Source of the DNA: an uncultured Thiohalocapsa sp. | Lineage (GTDB): Bacteria; Pseudomonadota; Gammaproteobacteria; Chromatiales; Chromatiaceae | Direction of reading: 5' to 3' | NCBI RefSeq assembly: GCF_913062725.1 | Contig: NZ_CAJXWY010000019.1 | Location: forward strand, 1 to 64,000 | Length of the DNA stretch: 64,000 nucleotides | Shown here: one piece after another, positions 17,689 through 27,064 of the stretch | Layout: each line of letters opens with the position of its first letter | Position numbering within the stretch: position 1 is the first letter of the stretch | The notes under the pieces: generated by a model | Databases searched by the model: none | What the model saw: the letters and a program-made list of their open reading frames with translations, nothing else | Told to the model about the DNA's origin: nothing | Made by a program: the position numbers and the translations under genes

Positions 17689-18063
17689 CTATGGCGTCTC
17701 GCATTTGGTGTTGCCGTACGCTTCGAGGCAGCGCCGCTGGGCACATTGGGTGATCCGGGCGTTGCGCTCGCGCGCGTTGATATCGACGGTCTCCACGGCG
17801 ACGTAGGGGACGGAAACCTGCATCGTCTCGGCGGTGCACTTGGTCTTGCCATTGACGGTCTCGCAGACCGTCTCCCCGGTCGGGCGCTCTTCGTACCGCG
17901 TCTTGTTCACCAGTCGGTCCTCATAGACCGGCGGCAGCTTGTCCAGCCATTGGGCTTCGCAAATGCCGCGCTCGGCACGGTACTCCGCCGTACCGCAGCC
18001 CGCCAGCAGGGCCAAGGTCATCGACAGCGTGGCGTATATCCGTGCCCGGGCTGACAGGGTCAT
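17689..18063 (-). CDS. small predicted lipoprotein, 124 aa
   Basis: The product begins MTLSARARIYATLSMTLALL and has a lipobox LLAGC with Cys23 as the expected acylated residue, so it should be a lipoprotein exported by Sec and processed by Lgt and LspA (both encoded in this window). The mature part is about 100 residues with several Cys (GICEAQW, ETVCETVNGKTKC, ITQCAQRRC, NTKCETP), suggesting disulfides in the periplasm. It contains a conspicuous VPYVAVETVDINARE segment. It converges with cobM. Family not recognised. Confidence 0.75.
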   Translation of the reverse strand: MTLSARARIYATLSMTLALLAGCGTAEYRAERGICEAQWLDKLPPVYEDRLVNKTRYEERPTGETVCETVNGKTKCTAETMQVSVPYVAVETVDINARERNARITQCAQRRCLEAYGNTKCETP

Positions 18064-18233
18064 GATGGAGCCTCGCGCTGGTCTGTGATCGTTGGTGGGC
18101 CGCAGGCTAACGCGCCGCGCCCCGGATGCAAAGCCAAAGCGCCGGGAAGCAGCGGATCGGCTCACACCCTTGTGTGCTTCGGCCCCCCCAGACTGGCCAA
18201 ATCCGACCGGGCCCGCCACAATGCCCGGCCCAT

Positions 18234-18761
18234 GTGCCTGCCAAATCCCCACTCAGCATCGTGAAGCACTGGCTTTGGCTATCCGTCGGCGTGCTGGCTC
18301 TGGACCAGGTCAGCAAATGGCTGGTGCTCGCGGCGCTGGCCCCCTATGAAGTGGTCGAGCTGGTGCCAAACCTGAACCTGACGCTGATGTTCAACACCGG
18401 CGCCGCCTTCAGCCTGCTGTCGGATGCGGGGGGCTGGCAGCGCTGGCTGTTCACGGCCTTTGCGCTGGCGGTGACACTGGTGCTGGTGATCTGGCTGCTA
18501 CGGCTCAAGCCGGGAGAGGGCTGGCTCGCGGCGGGGCTCGCGCTCATCATCGGCGGCGCCGTCGGCAACCTCATCGACCGCGTGCTGCTGGGTCATGTGG
18601 TGGACTTCATCCAGGTCTATCTGCCCTTCATTCCACTGGCCCTGTTCAACCCCTGGCCGTCGTTCAATGTGGCAGACAGCGCCATCTCCGTCGGTGTGGC
18701 GATGCTGATCATCGAAAGCCTGCGCGGGGAGCGCGGGCTCGACGCCGGGGCCGAGCGCTGA
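18234..18761 (+). CDS. lspA: lipoprotein signal peptidase II
   Basis: LspA cleaves prolipoprotein signal peptides at the inner membrane after Lgt has attached diacylglycerol. The protein has four membrane segments and the two catalytic Asp regions, NLIDRV and FNVADSAI; the N-terminus has LDQVSKW and the NTGAAFSLL motif. No ATG opens this frame in a sensible place. GTG codons at 18234 (175 aa) and 18261 (166 aa) are both possible, and the E. coli protein has 164 aa. ileS, the usual upstream neighbour, is absent. Confidence 0.92.
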   Translation: MPAKSPLSIVKHWLWLSVGVLALDQVSKWLVLAALAPYEVVELVPNLNLTLMFNTGAAFSLLSDAGGWQRWLFTAFALAVTLVLVIWLLRLKPGEGWLAAGLALIIGGAVGNLIDRVLLGHVVDFIQVYLPFIPLALFNPWPSFNVADSAISVGVAMLIIESLRGERGLDAGAER

Positions 18762-18874
18762 AGCGCAGGCTGTGCCCAGCCGAACGGCTCCCGCGCTCAC
18801 GCCGTGCGGACTGATGCGGCGGAACTGGTGGGACAGGTTGGCGGGGCGGGCCGGCGCGATGCCGGCGCCGCGGC

Positions 18875-19147
18875 TTACTGCTTGGGCGGCACGTAGCCTT
18901 CCGGCATCATGGCACCCTCGCCGAAGAAGAACTTTTCCATCTGCTCTTCCAGGAATTTGCGGGCCTTGGGGTCCATGGGGCTCAGGCGATTCTCGTTGAT
19001 GAGCATGGTTTGATGCTTGAGCCAGTCGCCCCAGGCCTGCTGAGAGACGTGCTCGAACACCCGCTTGCCAAGTGCGCCGGGATAGGGCTGGCGCGGCAGG
19101 CCTTCGGCTTCACGGCCGAGCTTCACGCAATGAACCATTCGTGTCAT
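18875..19147 (-). CDS. yggX: YggX family Fe(II)-trafficking / oxidative damage protection protein
   Basis: YggX proteins are about 90 aa and help protect Fe-S clusters from oxidative damage. The product has the family start [17 protein letters not shown] with the conserved Cys, the [17 protein letters not shown] block and the C-terminal [12 protein letters not shown] segment. Its ATG overlaps the stop of mutY (19144-19147), so the two are coupled, the same order (mutY-yggX) as in enterobacteria. Confidence 0.95.
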   Translation of the reverse strand: MTRMVHCVKLGREAEGLPRQPYPGALGKRVFEHVSQQAWGDWLKHQTMLINENRLSPMDPKARKFLEEQMEKFFFGEGAMMPEGYVPPKQ

Positions 19148-20325
19148 AGGGCTTCTCCGTTGTCGTGGCGGGCGATGGGGGCATCGATGCGTCGTAGTGA
19201 GGTGACGGCGTCGTCGAGGAGCCGACGAATCGGCGCGGGCAGGCCGAGATCGCCCGGCTGCATGGGGTCCACCCAGCGGCTGCCGGGCGCATCGCCAACC
19301 CGATCCGAAGTCGCAGGCAGGCGCAGCAGCGCCGCGTCGATGTCCAAATGAAAGTGGGTGAAGGAATGCCTGCGCGCAGCCAGCATTTCAAGCCGTTGTG
19401 GTGCAGCACCCAGGCGCCGTCGGCACCAATCCACGGCGGCATCGGCGACGGGCTGGTGCAGTTCGGCCCCGGCCAGGGCCGGCGGCACCCAGAGGCCGCC
19501 CCAGACGCCCGTGGGCGCCCGGCGCTCCAGCAACAGCCGTCCCTGCGGGTCCACCACCAACAGCAGACAGGTGCGACGCACCGGATGCGCGCGCCTGGGC
19601 TTGGGCGCCGGGTAGTCGCGCTGGGCACCCCGGTGCAGCGCCACGCACCGCACCGCCAGAGGACAGCGCCCGCAGGCGGGCGCCGCGCGGGTGCACAGCG
19701 TCGCACCGAGATCCATCATCGCCTGATTGTAGGCGCCGACCGACGGCACCTCGGGTGTCAGCTCGTCGGCGAGCCGCCAGAGCGTATTCAGGACAGCACT
19801 CTTGCCCGGCCAGCCGGGCACCGCGAAGCAGCGTGCCAGCACCCGTTTGCAGTTACCGTCCAAAATGGGCTCGCGCTCGCCGTGGGCCAGGGAGCGGATG
19901 GCCCCGGCGGTGGAGCGGCCGATGCCGGGCAGCGCCGTCAGCGCCGCCATTCCCCGCGGCAGCTCCCCCCCATGTGCCGTCATCATCATGCGCGCGGCCT
20001 TGTGCAGGTTGCGGGCGCGGGCGTAGTAGCCCAGCCCGGACCACAAGTGCAGCACGGCATCCTGGTCCGCGGCCGCCAGCGCCGCCAGGTCGGGAAAGCG
20101 CGCCATGAAACGCTCGAAGTAGGGGATGACCACGGCGACCTGGGTCTGCTGCAGCATGATCTCCGACACCCAGACCCGATACGGCGTCGCCGGGCGCTGC
20201 CAGGGCAGATCTTTGCGGCCATGCGCGTCGAACCAGGCCAGCAGCGCCGCAGCGAAGGCGCCCGGCGGCCAGGGCTGCGGGGGCAGCTCGGCGAGCAGAT
20301 CGGTCCGTGTGACGTGCGTTTGCAT
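19144..20325 (-). CDS. mutY: A/G-specific adenine DNA glycosylase
   Basis: MutY removes adenine mispaired with 8-oxoguanine. The 393-aa protein shows the catalytic-Glu segment [11 protein letters not shown] (around residue 55), the helix-hairpin-helix [12 protein letters not shown] with the downstream catalytic Asp in [11 protein letters not shown], the [4Fe-4S] ligands as CX6CX2CX5C ([17 protein letters not shown]), and a C-terminal Nudix-like 8-oxoG recognition domain ([20 protein letters not shown]). It is slightly longer than the E. coli enzyme (350 aa), mostly at both ends. Confidence 0.95.
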   Translation of the reverse strand: MQTHVTRTDLLAELPPQPWPPGAFAAALLAWFDAHGRKDLPWQRPATPYRVWVSEIMLQQTQVAVVIPYFERFMARFPDLAALAAADQDAVLHLWSGLGYYARARNLHKAARMMMTAHGGELPRGMAALTALPGIGRSTAGAIRSLAHGEREPILDGNCKRVLARCFAVPGWPGKSAVLNTLWRLADELTPEVPSVGAYNQAMMDLGATLCTRAAPACGRCPLAVRCVALHRGAQRDYPAPKPRRAHPVRRTCLLLVVDPQGRLLLERRAPTGVWGGLWVPPALAGAELHQPVADAAVDWCRRRLGAAPQRLEMLAARRHSFTHFHLDIDAALLRLPATSDRVGDAPGSRWVDPMQPGDLGLPAPIRRLLDDAVTSLRRIDAPIARHDNGEAL

Positions 20326-20346
20326 GACTCGCCTTGGGGCGTAGGC

Positions 20347-22476
20347 TCAGAGTCCGAACAGGTTGCGCAGCCCCTGCTCCAGGCCTTGGACCCCCGTGGC
20401 GTCCTCCAGTTGTTTCAGGACATTGTCGTCACCGCCAAGCTCGCGGCGGGCGGCGCGGCGGGCCGCCTCGGCCACGGCGGGGCCGAGTTCGACGGCGACG
20501 TCGGGTGCGTCGATGGCACCCGACAGCTGCACCGGCACCTCGATTCCGGCGAGATCGCGCACATCCGGGCCGTCCGGCGGCTGCACAAGGGTGGCGACGA
20601 GATCGGCGTCCAGGCGCTGCGCGGACAGGTCCAGCGCGCCGTCGCCGGCCAGTGCGAAGAGCCGCGCCCGGGCGTCGATGTCACGGCTGCGGAAGACGCC
20701 GTCCTCGCCATCGGCGCTGAGGCTGAGCCGCGAGAAGGCGAGGCTGTCGGGCGTGACCTCGAGACCGATGACAGACAGCAGCGGGCCGAAGCTCGCCGCC
20801 GCCTGGTCCAGCGCCGTCAACCGGCCATCCTGCACCCGCAATCGCAGGCTGCCGGAGAGCCCGCGGCGCAGCGCCGCGGCATCGCTGCCCGCGGCGGCGA
20901 GTGCCGCGACCAGATGCACCCGTCCCGTCGCCTGCGGCACGCCCTGCAGGTCTGTCAACAAGGCGCCGAGGTCGGCGCCCGTCACCTCGGCTTGCAGTGT
21001 CTGCCAGGGCGGCGCGGCGGGTCGCAGCGTGCGCTCGATCCGGGCCTCGAGGGTGCCGCCGTAGAAGGCGCCGGCGGTGATATCCATGCCGGTGCGGCGG
21101 TCGCGCTTAACGGCGCGGATGCCGAGGTCATGATAGGCGAGTGCGCCCACCCGCAGCGACTCTGCGCCGAGCGCCAGCACGAGGTCCGGCGCGTGCGGCC
21201 CCGTCGGCAATGCCGGCAGGTCCGGCTGCGCCGGAGCCGGTTGCACTGGACTCGGGTCTGCCGGTCCGGGCAGCGCCGCCTCGCTGACGGGCATACAATC
21301 GTCGGCGGCGGCGCCCGGGGCGCCGGCATCGGCGGCGCCCGATGCGGTCAAGTACCGGTCGAGGTCGAGCCGATCCAGGCGCAGCACAACCGCAGCCGTG
21401 GGTGCGGGCCCCAGCCCGACGCTGCCCGCGGCGCGGGCACGGGTTGCGTCCAACCGCAAGGCCAGCGGCGCGACGTCGAGCCGGTCGCCGACGCGCTCGA
21501 AGCCGCCGGCGAAGGCGAAACAACGCAGCCCCCCCGGGGCGCCGGGTACGGGCTGCTCCAGGTGGCGGGCAAGCCAACGGCGCAGATCCAACGGCGCGAG
21601 CCGCAGACTGCCGCGGACCAGACCGCCGGCGGGCCCGATGACCCAATCACCGCGCAGGTCTAGATCAGCTGGGGGATCGGCTGGGGGCTCGGCTTCCGAC
21701 AGCCAGAACTCGCTGATGTGCCAGACACCATCGGCATTGCGCTGCGCACGCTCGGCGGCGAGCACCGGCGCCAGGTCGCGGAGGCCGCCCAGCCGCAGAT
21801 CCGCCGCCGAAAGCCGCAGCGGGGCCAACGTCAGCACCGGCAGTGCGGTGGTATCGACGCGTGCGGTGAAACGAAAAGTCCCGGCGATACGCCCATCGGC
21901 GGCGTCCAGCGGCAGCCGCGCCGACACGGCGATGGGACCGGTGCCAGCCGAAGACGGCGCTCCGCCGGCCTGGGTCCACAGCGGCCAGCGCAGGCGCTTG
22001 GCGCCCGCCGGATAGCTCAGGGTCAGCTCGGCACCGCTCACGCCCGGCAGCTCGAGGGCGGCGAGCCAGGGCGACGCCGCGCGTCGCGCCCGGCTCAGCG
22101 GCCGCAGCGCGATGCCCTCGGCCCGCAGCAGCGCCGGCTCGGCATGGCCGGTGAGCAGCGCCGGCAAGGTAAGATCCAGGCGCACGGTCTCGGCGCTGGC
22201 GAGCGTTGGGGCGTGCGTCGGGGTGGTCGTGGCAGCCGTCGCCAGGATGCGCACGGACCCCAGCACGATTTGCGGTCGGGGCAATAGTGTCAGCCCGGTG
22301 ATGGCGTCGATCTGCACCGGCAGACTCAGCGCCGCGGTGGCCTCGGCTGCAAGGCGCTCACGCAGTGCCGCACGGTCCACCAGCATGGGTGCCGCGGACA
22401 ACAACGCCGCCGTCAGCACCACCATGACCAGCACAGTCAGCGCCACCGCCCGCAGCAGCTTGTCCTTCGCGATCAT
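20347..22476 (-). CDS. AsmA family envelope protein
   Basis: AsmA-like proteins are anchored in the inner membrane by one N-terminal helix and span the periplasm as a long beta-structured groove; some move phospholipid to the outer membrane. The 709-aa product starts MIAKDKLLRAVALTVLVMVV, then shows the family's early SLPVQIDAITG-like segment and a C-terminal AsmA domain with SGSLRLRVQDGRL and late beta repeats. The frame extends upstream to 22554 without a better start. It lies 21 bases from mutY on the same strand, so it heads an asmA-mutY-yggX unit, an order common in gammaproteobacteria. Confidence 0.85.
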   Translation of the reverse strand: MIAKDKLLRAVALTVLVMVVLTAALLSAAPMLVDRAALRERLAAEATAALSLPVQIDAITGLTLLPRPQIVLGSVRILATAATTTPTHAPTLASAETVRLDLTLPALLTGHAEPALLRAEGIALRPLSRARRAASPWLAALELPGVSGAELTLSYPAGAKRLRWPLWTQAGGAPSSAGTGPIAVSARLPLDAADGRIAGTFRFTARVDTTALPVLTLAPLRLSAADLRLGGLRDLAPVLAAERAQRNADGVWHISEFWLSEAEPPADPPADLDLRGDWVIGPAGGLVRGSLRLAPLDLRRWLARHLEQPVPGAPGGLRCFAFAGGFERVGDRLDVAPLALRLDATRARAAGSVGLGPAPTAAVVLRLDRLDLDRYLTASGAADAGAPGAAADDCMPVSEAALPGPADPSPVQPAPAQPDLPALPTGPHAPDLVLALGAESLRVGALAYHDLGIRAVKRDRRTGMDITAGAFYGGTLEARIERTLRPAAPPWQTLQAEVTGADLGALLTDLQGVPQATGRVHLVAALAAAGSDAAALRRGLSGSLRLRVQDGRLTALDQAAASFGPLLSVIGLEVTPDSLAFSRLSLSADGEDGVFRSRDIDARARLFALAGDGALDLSAQRLDADLVATLVQPPDGPDVRDLAGIEVPVQLSGAIDAPDVAVELGPAVAEAARRAARRELGGDDNVLKQLEDATGVQGLEQGLRNLFGL

Positions 22477-22609
22477 TGCTTTGATCAGGCCTGCCACAGC
22501 GGGCTTTTGGGTGTTCGCCGACGGGGCGTCAGCCCCCCGCTCACCGCCAGCCAACGGTCAAATACCAGGCGCTCATGGTCAATGGGCTAAATCGGTGCGT
22601 ACCGCAGTG

Positions 22610-22921
22610 TCACGGCCCTTCGCCGCCGCAACGCCAACAGATATCGAAGCTGCCGTCCACCAGCTCGCCGCAGCCGCGACAGACCCAGGAGCGGGTCGGC
22701 CCACGGTGCTGGTCTGCCAAGAACTCGTCAAGCAGCGCGCGGGCGCGCCCCAGATCATCGTCGCGCATGATCCACACGCTGGGGCAGAGATCCGCCGGCA
22801 ATTCACCGATGGCGCCGGTGAGATAGTCGCCGAAAATGGCGTTGTCGACCCGATGGCGCTCGAGTAAGTCACTGAGCAGCTGGGCCTCGAAGCGGTTGCC
22901 GGCCTGGTAGAGTCGCTGCAT
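22610..22921 (-). CDS. DUF2007-type protein with C-terminal zinc-ribbon motif
   Basis: The 103-aa product starts MQRLYQAGNRFEAQLLSDLL, matching the small DUF2007 domain (RLYxAxxxxEAxLlxdlLexxgI, then VWV-like and AxxLLxexl). The C-terminal 25 residues carry two CxxC pairs (VCRGCGELV and ICWRCG), probably a zinc ribbon. The family is found beside two-component genes and called a putative signal-transducing protein, but no function is established. The gene begins 14 bases after the tRNA-Gly on the same strand and may be transcribed with it. Confidence 0.75.
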   Translation of the reverse strand: MQRLYQAGNRFEAQLLSDLLERHRVDNAIFGDYLTGAIGELPADLCPSVWIMRDDDLGRARALLDEFLADQHRGPTRSWVCRGCGELVDGSFDICWRCGGEGP

Positions 22922-22935
22922 GAGGATGGGGGAGC

Positions 22936-23009
22936 TGGAGCGGGTGATGGGAATCGAACCCACGTCATCAGCTTGGGAAGCTGAGGTTCTACCATTGAAC
23001 TACACCCGC
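22936..23009 (-). tRNA. tRNA-Gly (anticodon CCC)
   Basis: The minus strand gives acceptor stem GCGGGTG/CACCCGC with T and an encoded CCA. The D-arm is TAGTTCAATGGTAGAA, the anticodon stem TCAGC/GCTGA has loop TTCCCAA, and the T-loop is GTTCGATTC. The anticodon CCC reads GGG. The overall form matches the E. coli glyU-type tRNA. Confidence 0.95.
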
Positions 23010-23148
23010 GTCGACGCCTGATTGTAAGCACGCGCTCACGCAAACGGCAAGGGCTGGATCGGCACAGCGCGACGGCTCGGGCCCCGCCGCCGTTGCCGCC
23101 GTGGGCGGCGGGCACATCGTCAGCGTACGTCGGTTACCCGCGAGGGCG

Positions 23149-24981
23149 TCAGACCCGCTCGCCGTCGTACATGCGCGCGACGGTATCCTGGTAGCGCGCG
23201 AGCACCTGGCTGCGCTTGATCTTCATCGTCGGCGTCTGCAGGCCGTTGTCGATGGTCCAGGGCTCGAGGGTCAGGCCCACGCGGCGAATCTTGGCGTAGC
23301 CCGGAAAGCCCGCCAGGGCCTCGCGCATGCGCCCGAGCATGGCCTTGTGCAGCGCCGGGTCGTCGAGGCTGGCCGGGGCTTGCGGGGCGAGACCGAGCTC
23401 CCGGGCGAGGGTGGGCCAGAGATCGGCGTTCAGCACCGCGAGCGCACTCAGGTACGAATGCCCTTCGCCGATGACCATCACCTGCTCGAACAGCGGGTCC
23501 ATGCTCAGGGCCATCTCCATGTCCCCCGGCGGCACTTTCTCGCCGTTGGAGAGCACCAGAATGTCTTTGATGCGGCCGGTGATGTAGACATAACCGTCGT
23601 CGATGCGCGCCTGGTCCCCGGTGCGCAGCCAGCCGTCCGGCTCGATGATGCGGGCGGTGGCCGCGTGATTGTTCCAGTAGCCCAGCATGTTGCAGGGACC
23701 CAGCACCTGCAGCTCGTCGTCGGGACCGATGCGCGCCCGAACGCCCCGCAGCAGCCGGCCGACGCTGCGCGGACGGTTGTCCTTGAGCGGATTCACGGAG
23801 ATCACCGGGCTGGTCTCGGTGAGCCCATAGCCCTGTAGCAACGGCAGCCCAAGGCCAATGAAGATCCGCCCCACCGCGAACGGCAGCGCCGCGCCGCCGC
23901 TCACCGCCGCCCGCATGCGCCCGCCGAGCCGCGCCATGACGGGGGCGGCCACCTTGCGCCGCAACAGCGGCCAGAGCAACAGCAGCGGGTGCCAGCCGCG
24001 TCGGCCCTGGCTGACCTCGAAGCGCAGCCAGCCGACGTCCACGGCCAACCGGAACAGGCGCTGCGCCAGCTTGGAGCGCGTCTGCAGCTGGCTCTGGATA
24101 CGCTGGTAGACACGCTCGAACACCCGCGGCACCGCGATGATCACCGTCGGGCGGATCGCCTGTAAATCCTCGCCGAGCTGGGCCACCGAGCGCGCGTAGG
24201 CCACCGCAGAGCCCGTCATCATGGGCAGGAACAGGCTGGCGGTGCGCTCCAGGGTGTGCGACAGGGGCAGGAACGACAGGAACACGTCCTCCTGATACAC
24301 ATCCACCATGGTAATGGCGCCGTGGGCGTTGCTCAGGATGTTGTGATGACTGAGCATCACCCCCTTGGGCCGACCGGTGGTGCCGGAGGTGTAGACGATG
24401 GTGGCGAGCGCGTTCGGGTCAGCGTCGCGCCGGTCCGCCGGCGGGCTTGGCCCAGCCTCCGCCGGCAGCCAGTCGGCGGCGGCCACCGCACGGGGATCTT
24501 CGACGGCGCGCTGGTGCGCGTCGCCACGGCCGTCGACGATCACCACCCGCTGCGGCCAGGGATCGTCGCCGATGGCCACCGCGAGCCGGTGCCAGCGCTT
24601 CGCATCCTGGATACAGAGCAACTTCACCGCCGCGTCTTGCAGAATATAGGCGGCGTTGTCGGCACGGTCGTCGGTGTATAACGGTACGGTCACCAGTCCG
24701 AGCGATAGCGCCGCCTGGTCGATGATGACCCAGTCCGGACAGTTGCGCAGCAGGATGGCCACCCGGTCGCCGGGCTGCAGACCTTCGGCGGTCATGGCCG
24801 CGCGCCACCGCGCCACCGCCGCCGCGGCCTCGCGCCAGGTCATTGCCCGCCAGGCACCGGACTGGCGATCGTGCCAACGGTAGGCGACGCGCTCCGGCGA
24901 GCGGCGAGCGCGCCGCTGAAAGAGCCCATCGAGCGTGCGTGCCTGCTCGACGGAAATCAGATCCTCAGACCAAGTGGCCAA
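23149..24981 (-). CDS. long-chain-fatty-acid--CoA ligase (AMP-forming, FadD15/FACL type)
   Basis: This enzyme activates fatty acids through an acyl-AMP to acyl-CoA. The 610-aa protein has the AMP-binding P-loop IVYTSGTTGRPKG, the FLPLSHTLER block, a GYGLTETSPVI motif and the hinge region YVYITGRIKDILVLSNGEKV. The C-terminal small domain has the catalytic-Lys area near TPTMKIKR. The long form with a LERTASLFLPM linker matches the bacterial FACL branch found in autotrophs. It stands alone; the nearest upstream gene (thiS) is divergent. Confidence 0.9.
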   Translation of the reverse strand: MATWSEDLISVEQARTLDGLFQRRARRSPERVAYRWHDRQSGAWRAMTWREAAAAVARWRAAMTAEGLQPGDRVAILLRNCPDWVIIDQAALSLGLVTVPLYTDDRADNAAYILQDAAVKLLCIQDAKRWHRLAVAIGDDPWPQRVVIVDGRGDAHQRAVEDPRAVAAADWLPAEAGPSPPADRRDADPNALATIVYTSGTTGRPKGVMLSHHNILSNAHGAITMVDVYQEDVFLSFLPLSHTLERTASLFLPMMTGSAVAYARSVAQLGEDLQAIRPTVIIAVPRVFERVYQRIQSQLQTRSKLAQRLFRLAVDVGWLRFEVSQGRRGWHPLLLLWPLLRRKVAAPVMARLGGRMRAAVSGGAALPFAVGRIFIGLGLPLLQGYGLTETSPVISVNPLKDNRPRSVGRLLRGVRARIGPDDELQVLGPCNMLGYWNNHAATARIIEPDGWLRTGDQARIDDGYVYITGRIKDILVLSNGEKVPPGDMEMALSMDPLFEQVMVIGEGHSYLSALAVLNADLWPTLARELGLAPQAPASLDDPALHKAMLGRMREALAGFPGYAKIRRVGLTLEPWTIDNGLQTPTMKIKRSQVLARYQDTVARMYDGERV

Positions 24982-25117
24982 CTGTGCGTCCTCGTCATCG
25001 GGCGGGCGCCAGGGACACCCGCGGCCATTACGCTTTCATGCTGCTGCAGACCCGGAAGTCTATTGTAAAATTTCAGGCTAAACACCTAGACTCCAGCAGC
25101 AACACCGCCGACCGCCC

Positions 25118-25318
25118 ATGCAGATCACCATCAACGGCGAAGCCACCGAGATCGCGGACGACCTGGACATGGCCGCGCTCATCGCCCGCCTCGGGCTGAC
25201 GGGCCGGCGCATCGCCGTGGAAGTGAACCAAGAATTGGTGCCGCGCAGTCGTTTCGAGGCGCATCGGCTGCGCGACGGCGACCGGGTGGAGATCATCCAC
25301 GCCGTAGGCGGCGGCTGA
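25118..25318 (+). CDS. thiS: sulfur carrier protein ThiS
   Basis: ThiS is a ubiquitin-like carrier whose C-terminal Gly-Gly is thiocarboxylated to supply sulfur for the thiazole of thiamine. The 66-aa product starts MQITINGEATEIADDLDMAA, has the IAVEVNQELVPRSRF block and ends in AVGGG. thiG follows after 175 bases, the usual partner. No TPP riboswitch (CTGAGA / ACCTGA elements) is visible in the 24982-25117 leader. Confidence 0.93.
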   Translation: MQITINGEATEIADDLDMAALIARLGLTGRRIAVEVNQELVPRSRFEAHRLRDGDRVEIIHAVGGG

Positions 25319-25493
25319 GCTGCGGTAGATATCCGTTAACACGATGCCGGCCGCCCCGGCGCCAACAGCGGCTGCGCGCGCTTGCCAGGCATCACCGCGG
25401 GCGACGACACCCGTCGCCGCCCGCGCCAACAAGCCGCGCCAACGCCTCACGGACGCAACCGCCCGCCCCCAAGACACGCAACGAGAGATGCCA

Positions 25494-26306
<813 letters not shown>

Positions 26307-26551
26307 TCAGCTGGGGCGCGCGCGACGCGCGTCGCTGCTTGCCACTCGCAAGCCATTGATCATGTCGCGCTGCGATCGGTATCGGGCCTGACGCGATCAA
26401 CCCAACGCCGAGGTGCCCGCCCGGGTTGTGCCTTGACGCGCTCACCCACCTGTCGATAGCCTGAGATGACTCGTGCCCCTGAGATCGTAGGGGCCGACCA
26501 TCATGCCCCCAAGGCTGTCACCACAGCGCGGATGAAAGTACGACTAACGTC

Positions 26552-26995
26552 ATGAACCGTCGTCATGCACTCGTTGGGATCGGGCTGTTCGCCCTCTGGT
26601 TGTCCGTGGTGACCGTGGGCACCAGCGCTGCCTCGCCCCCTGTGCCGTCGGCGGATCCGCCTGGTGCCCGCCTGGCACTGGCCAACCCGGCCTCGCGCAA
26701 CTGCACCGAGCAAGGCGGTGAGCTTGAGATGAAAACGCTCCCCGATGGTGGCCGCTACGGCGTCTGTGTGTTCGCCGACAATCGCCAGTGCGAGGAATGG
26801 GCGTTATTCCGTGGCGAGTGCCCGGCCGGCGGCATCAAGATCACGGGTTACGATTCGGACATGCAAATCTACTGCGCCATCACAGGTGGCGAGGTCAATA
26901 TGCAGGCCGGCACCTGCCAACGGCCCGACGGTAGCGTCTGCTCACTCGAAGACGACGCTGCCGGCGCCTGCGCCAACCGCCAACCCGCCCACTGA
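26552..26995 (+). CDS. exported DUF333-domain protein
   Basis: The 147-aa product has a Sec signal peptide (hydrophobic GIGLFALWLSVVTVGTSA, likely cut before SPPVP). The mature part carries a DUF333 unit: NPASRNCTEQGGELEM...GVCVFADNRQCEEWALFRGEC. A second, degenerate Cys-rich unit follows (YCAITGGEVNM...CQRPDGSVC). DUF333 proteins are small periplasmic or outer-membrane-associated proteins of unknown role, sometimes labelled putative hemolysin without evidence. The next gene is glutamate decarboxylase on the same strand, 69 bases on; joint acid-stress function is speculation. Confidence 0.8.
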   Translation: MNRRHALVGIGLFALWLSVVTVGTSAASPPVPSADPPGARLALANPASRNCTEQGGELEMKTLPDGGRYGVCVFADNRQCEEWALFRGECPAGGIKITGYDSDMQIYCAITGGEVNMQAGTCQRPDGSVCSLEDDAAGACANRQPAH

Positions 26996-27064
26996 ACGGC
27001 CGGCTACGCGCTCACTGCCCAAGCCGGTCACGCTCCACCCTTGCTGCCTGAGGACGCACGCGAC

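Noticed and set aside
19348-21663. 771-aa frame on the plus strand
   Set aside because: It lies opposite mutY and the AsmA-like gene, is Arg/Gln/Gly-rich, and mirrors their codon bias; it is a shadow.
24982-25117. Possible TPP riboswitch before thiS
   Set aside because: The conserved CTGAGA and ACCTGA-like elements are absent.
27041-27064. TTG start for glutamate decarboxylase
   Set aside because: The ATG at 27065 has a better-placed ribosome-binding site and matches family length.
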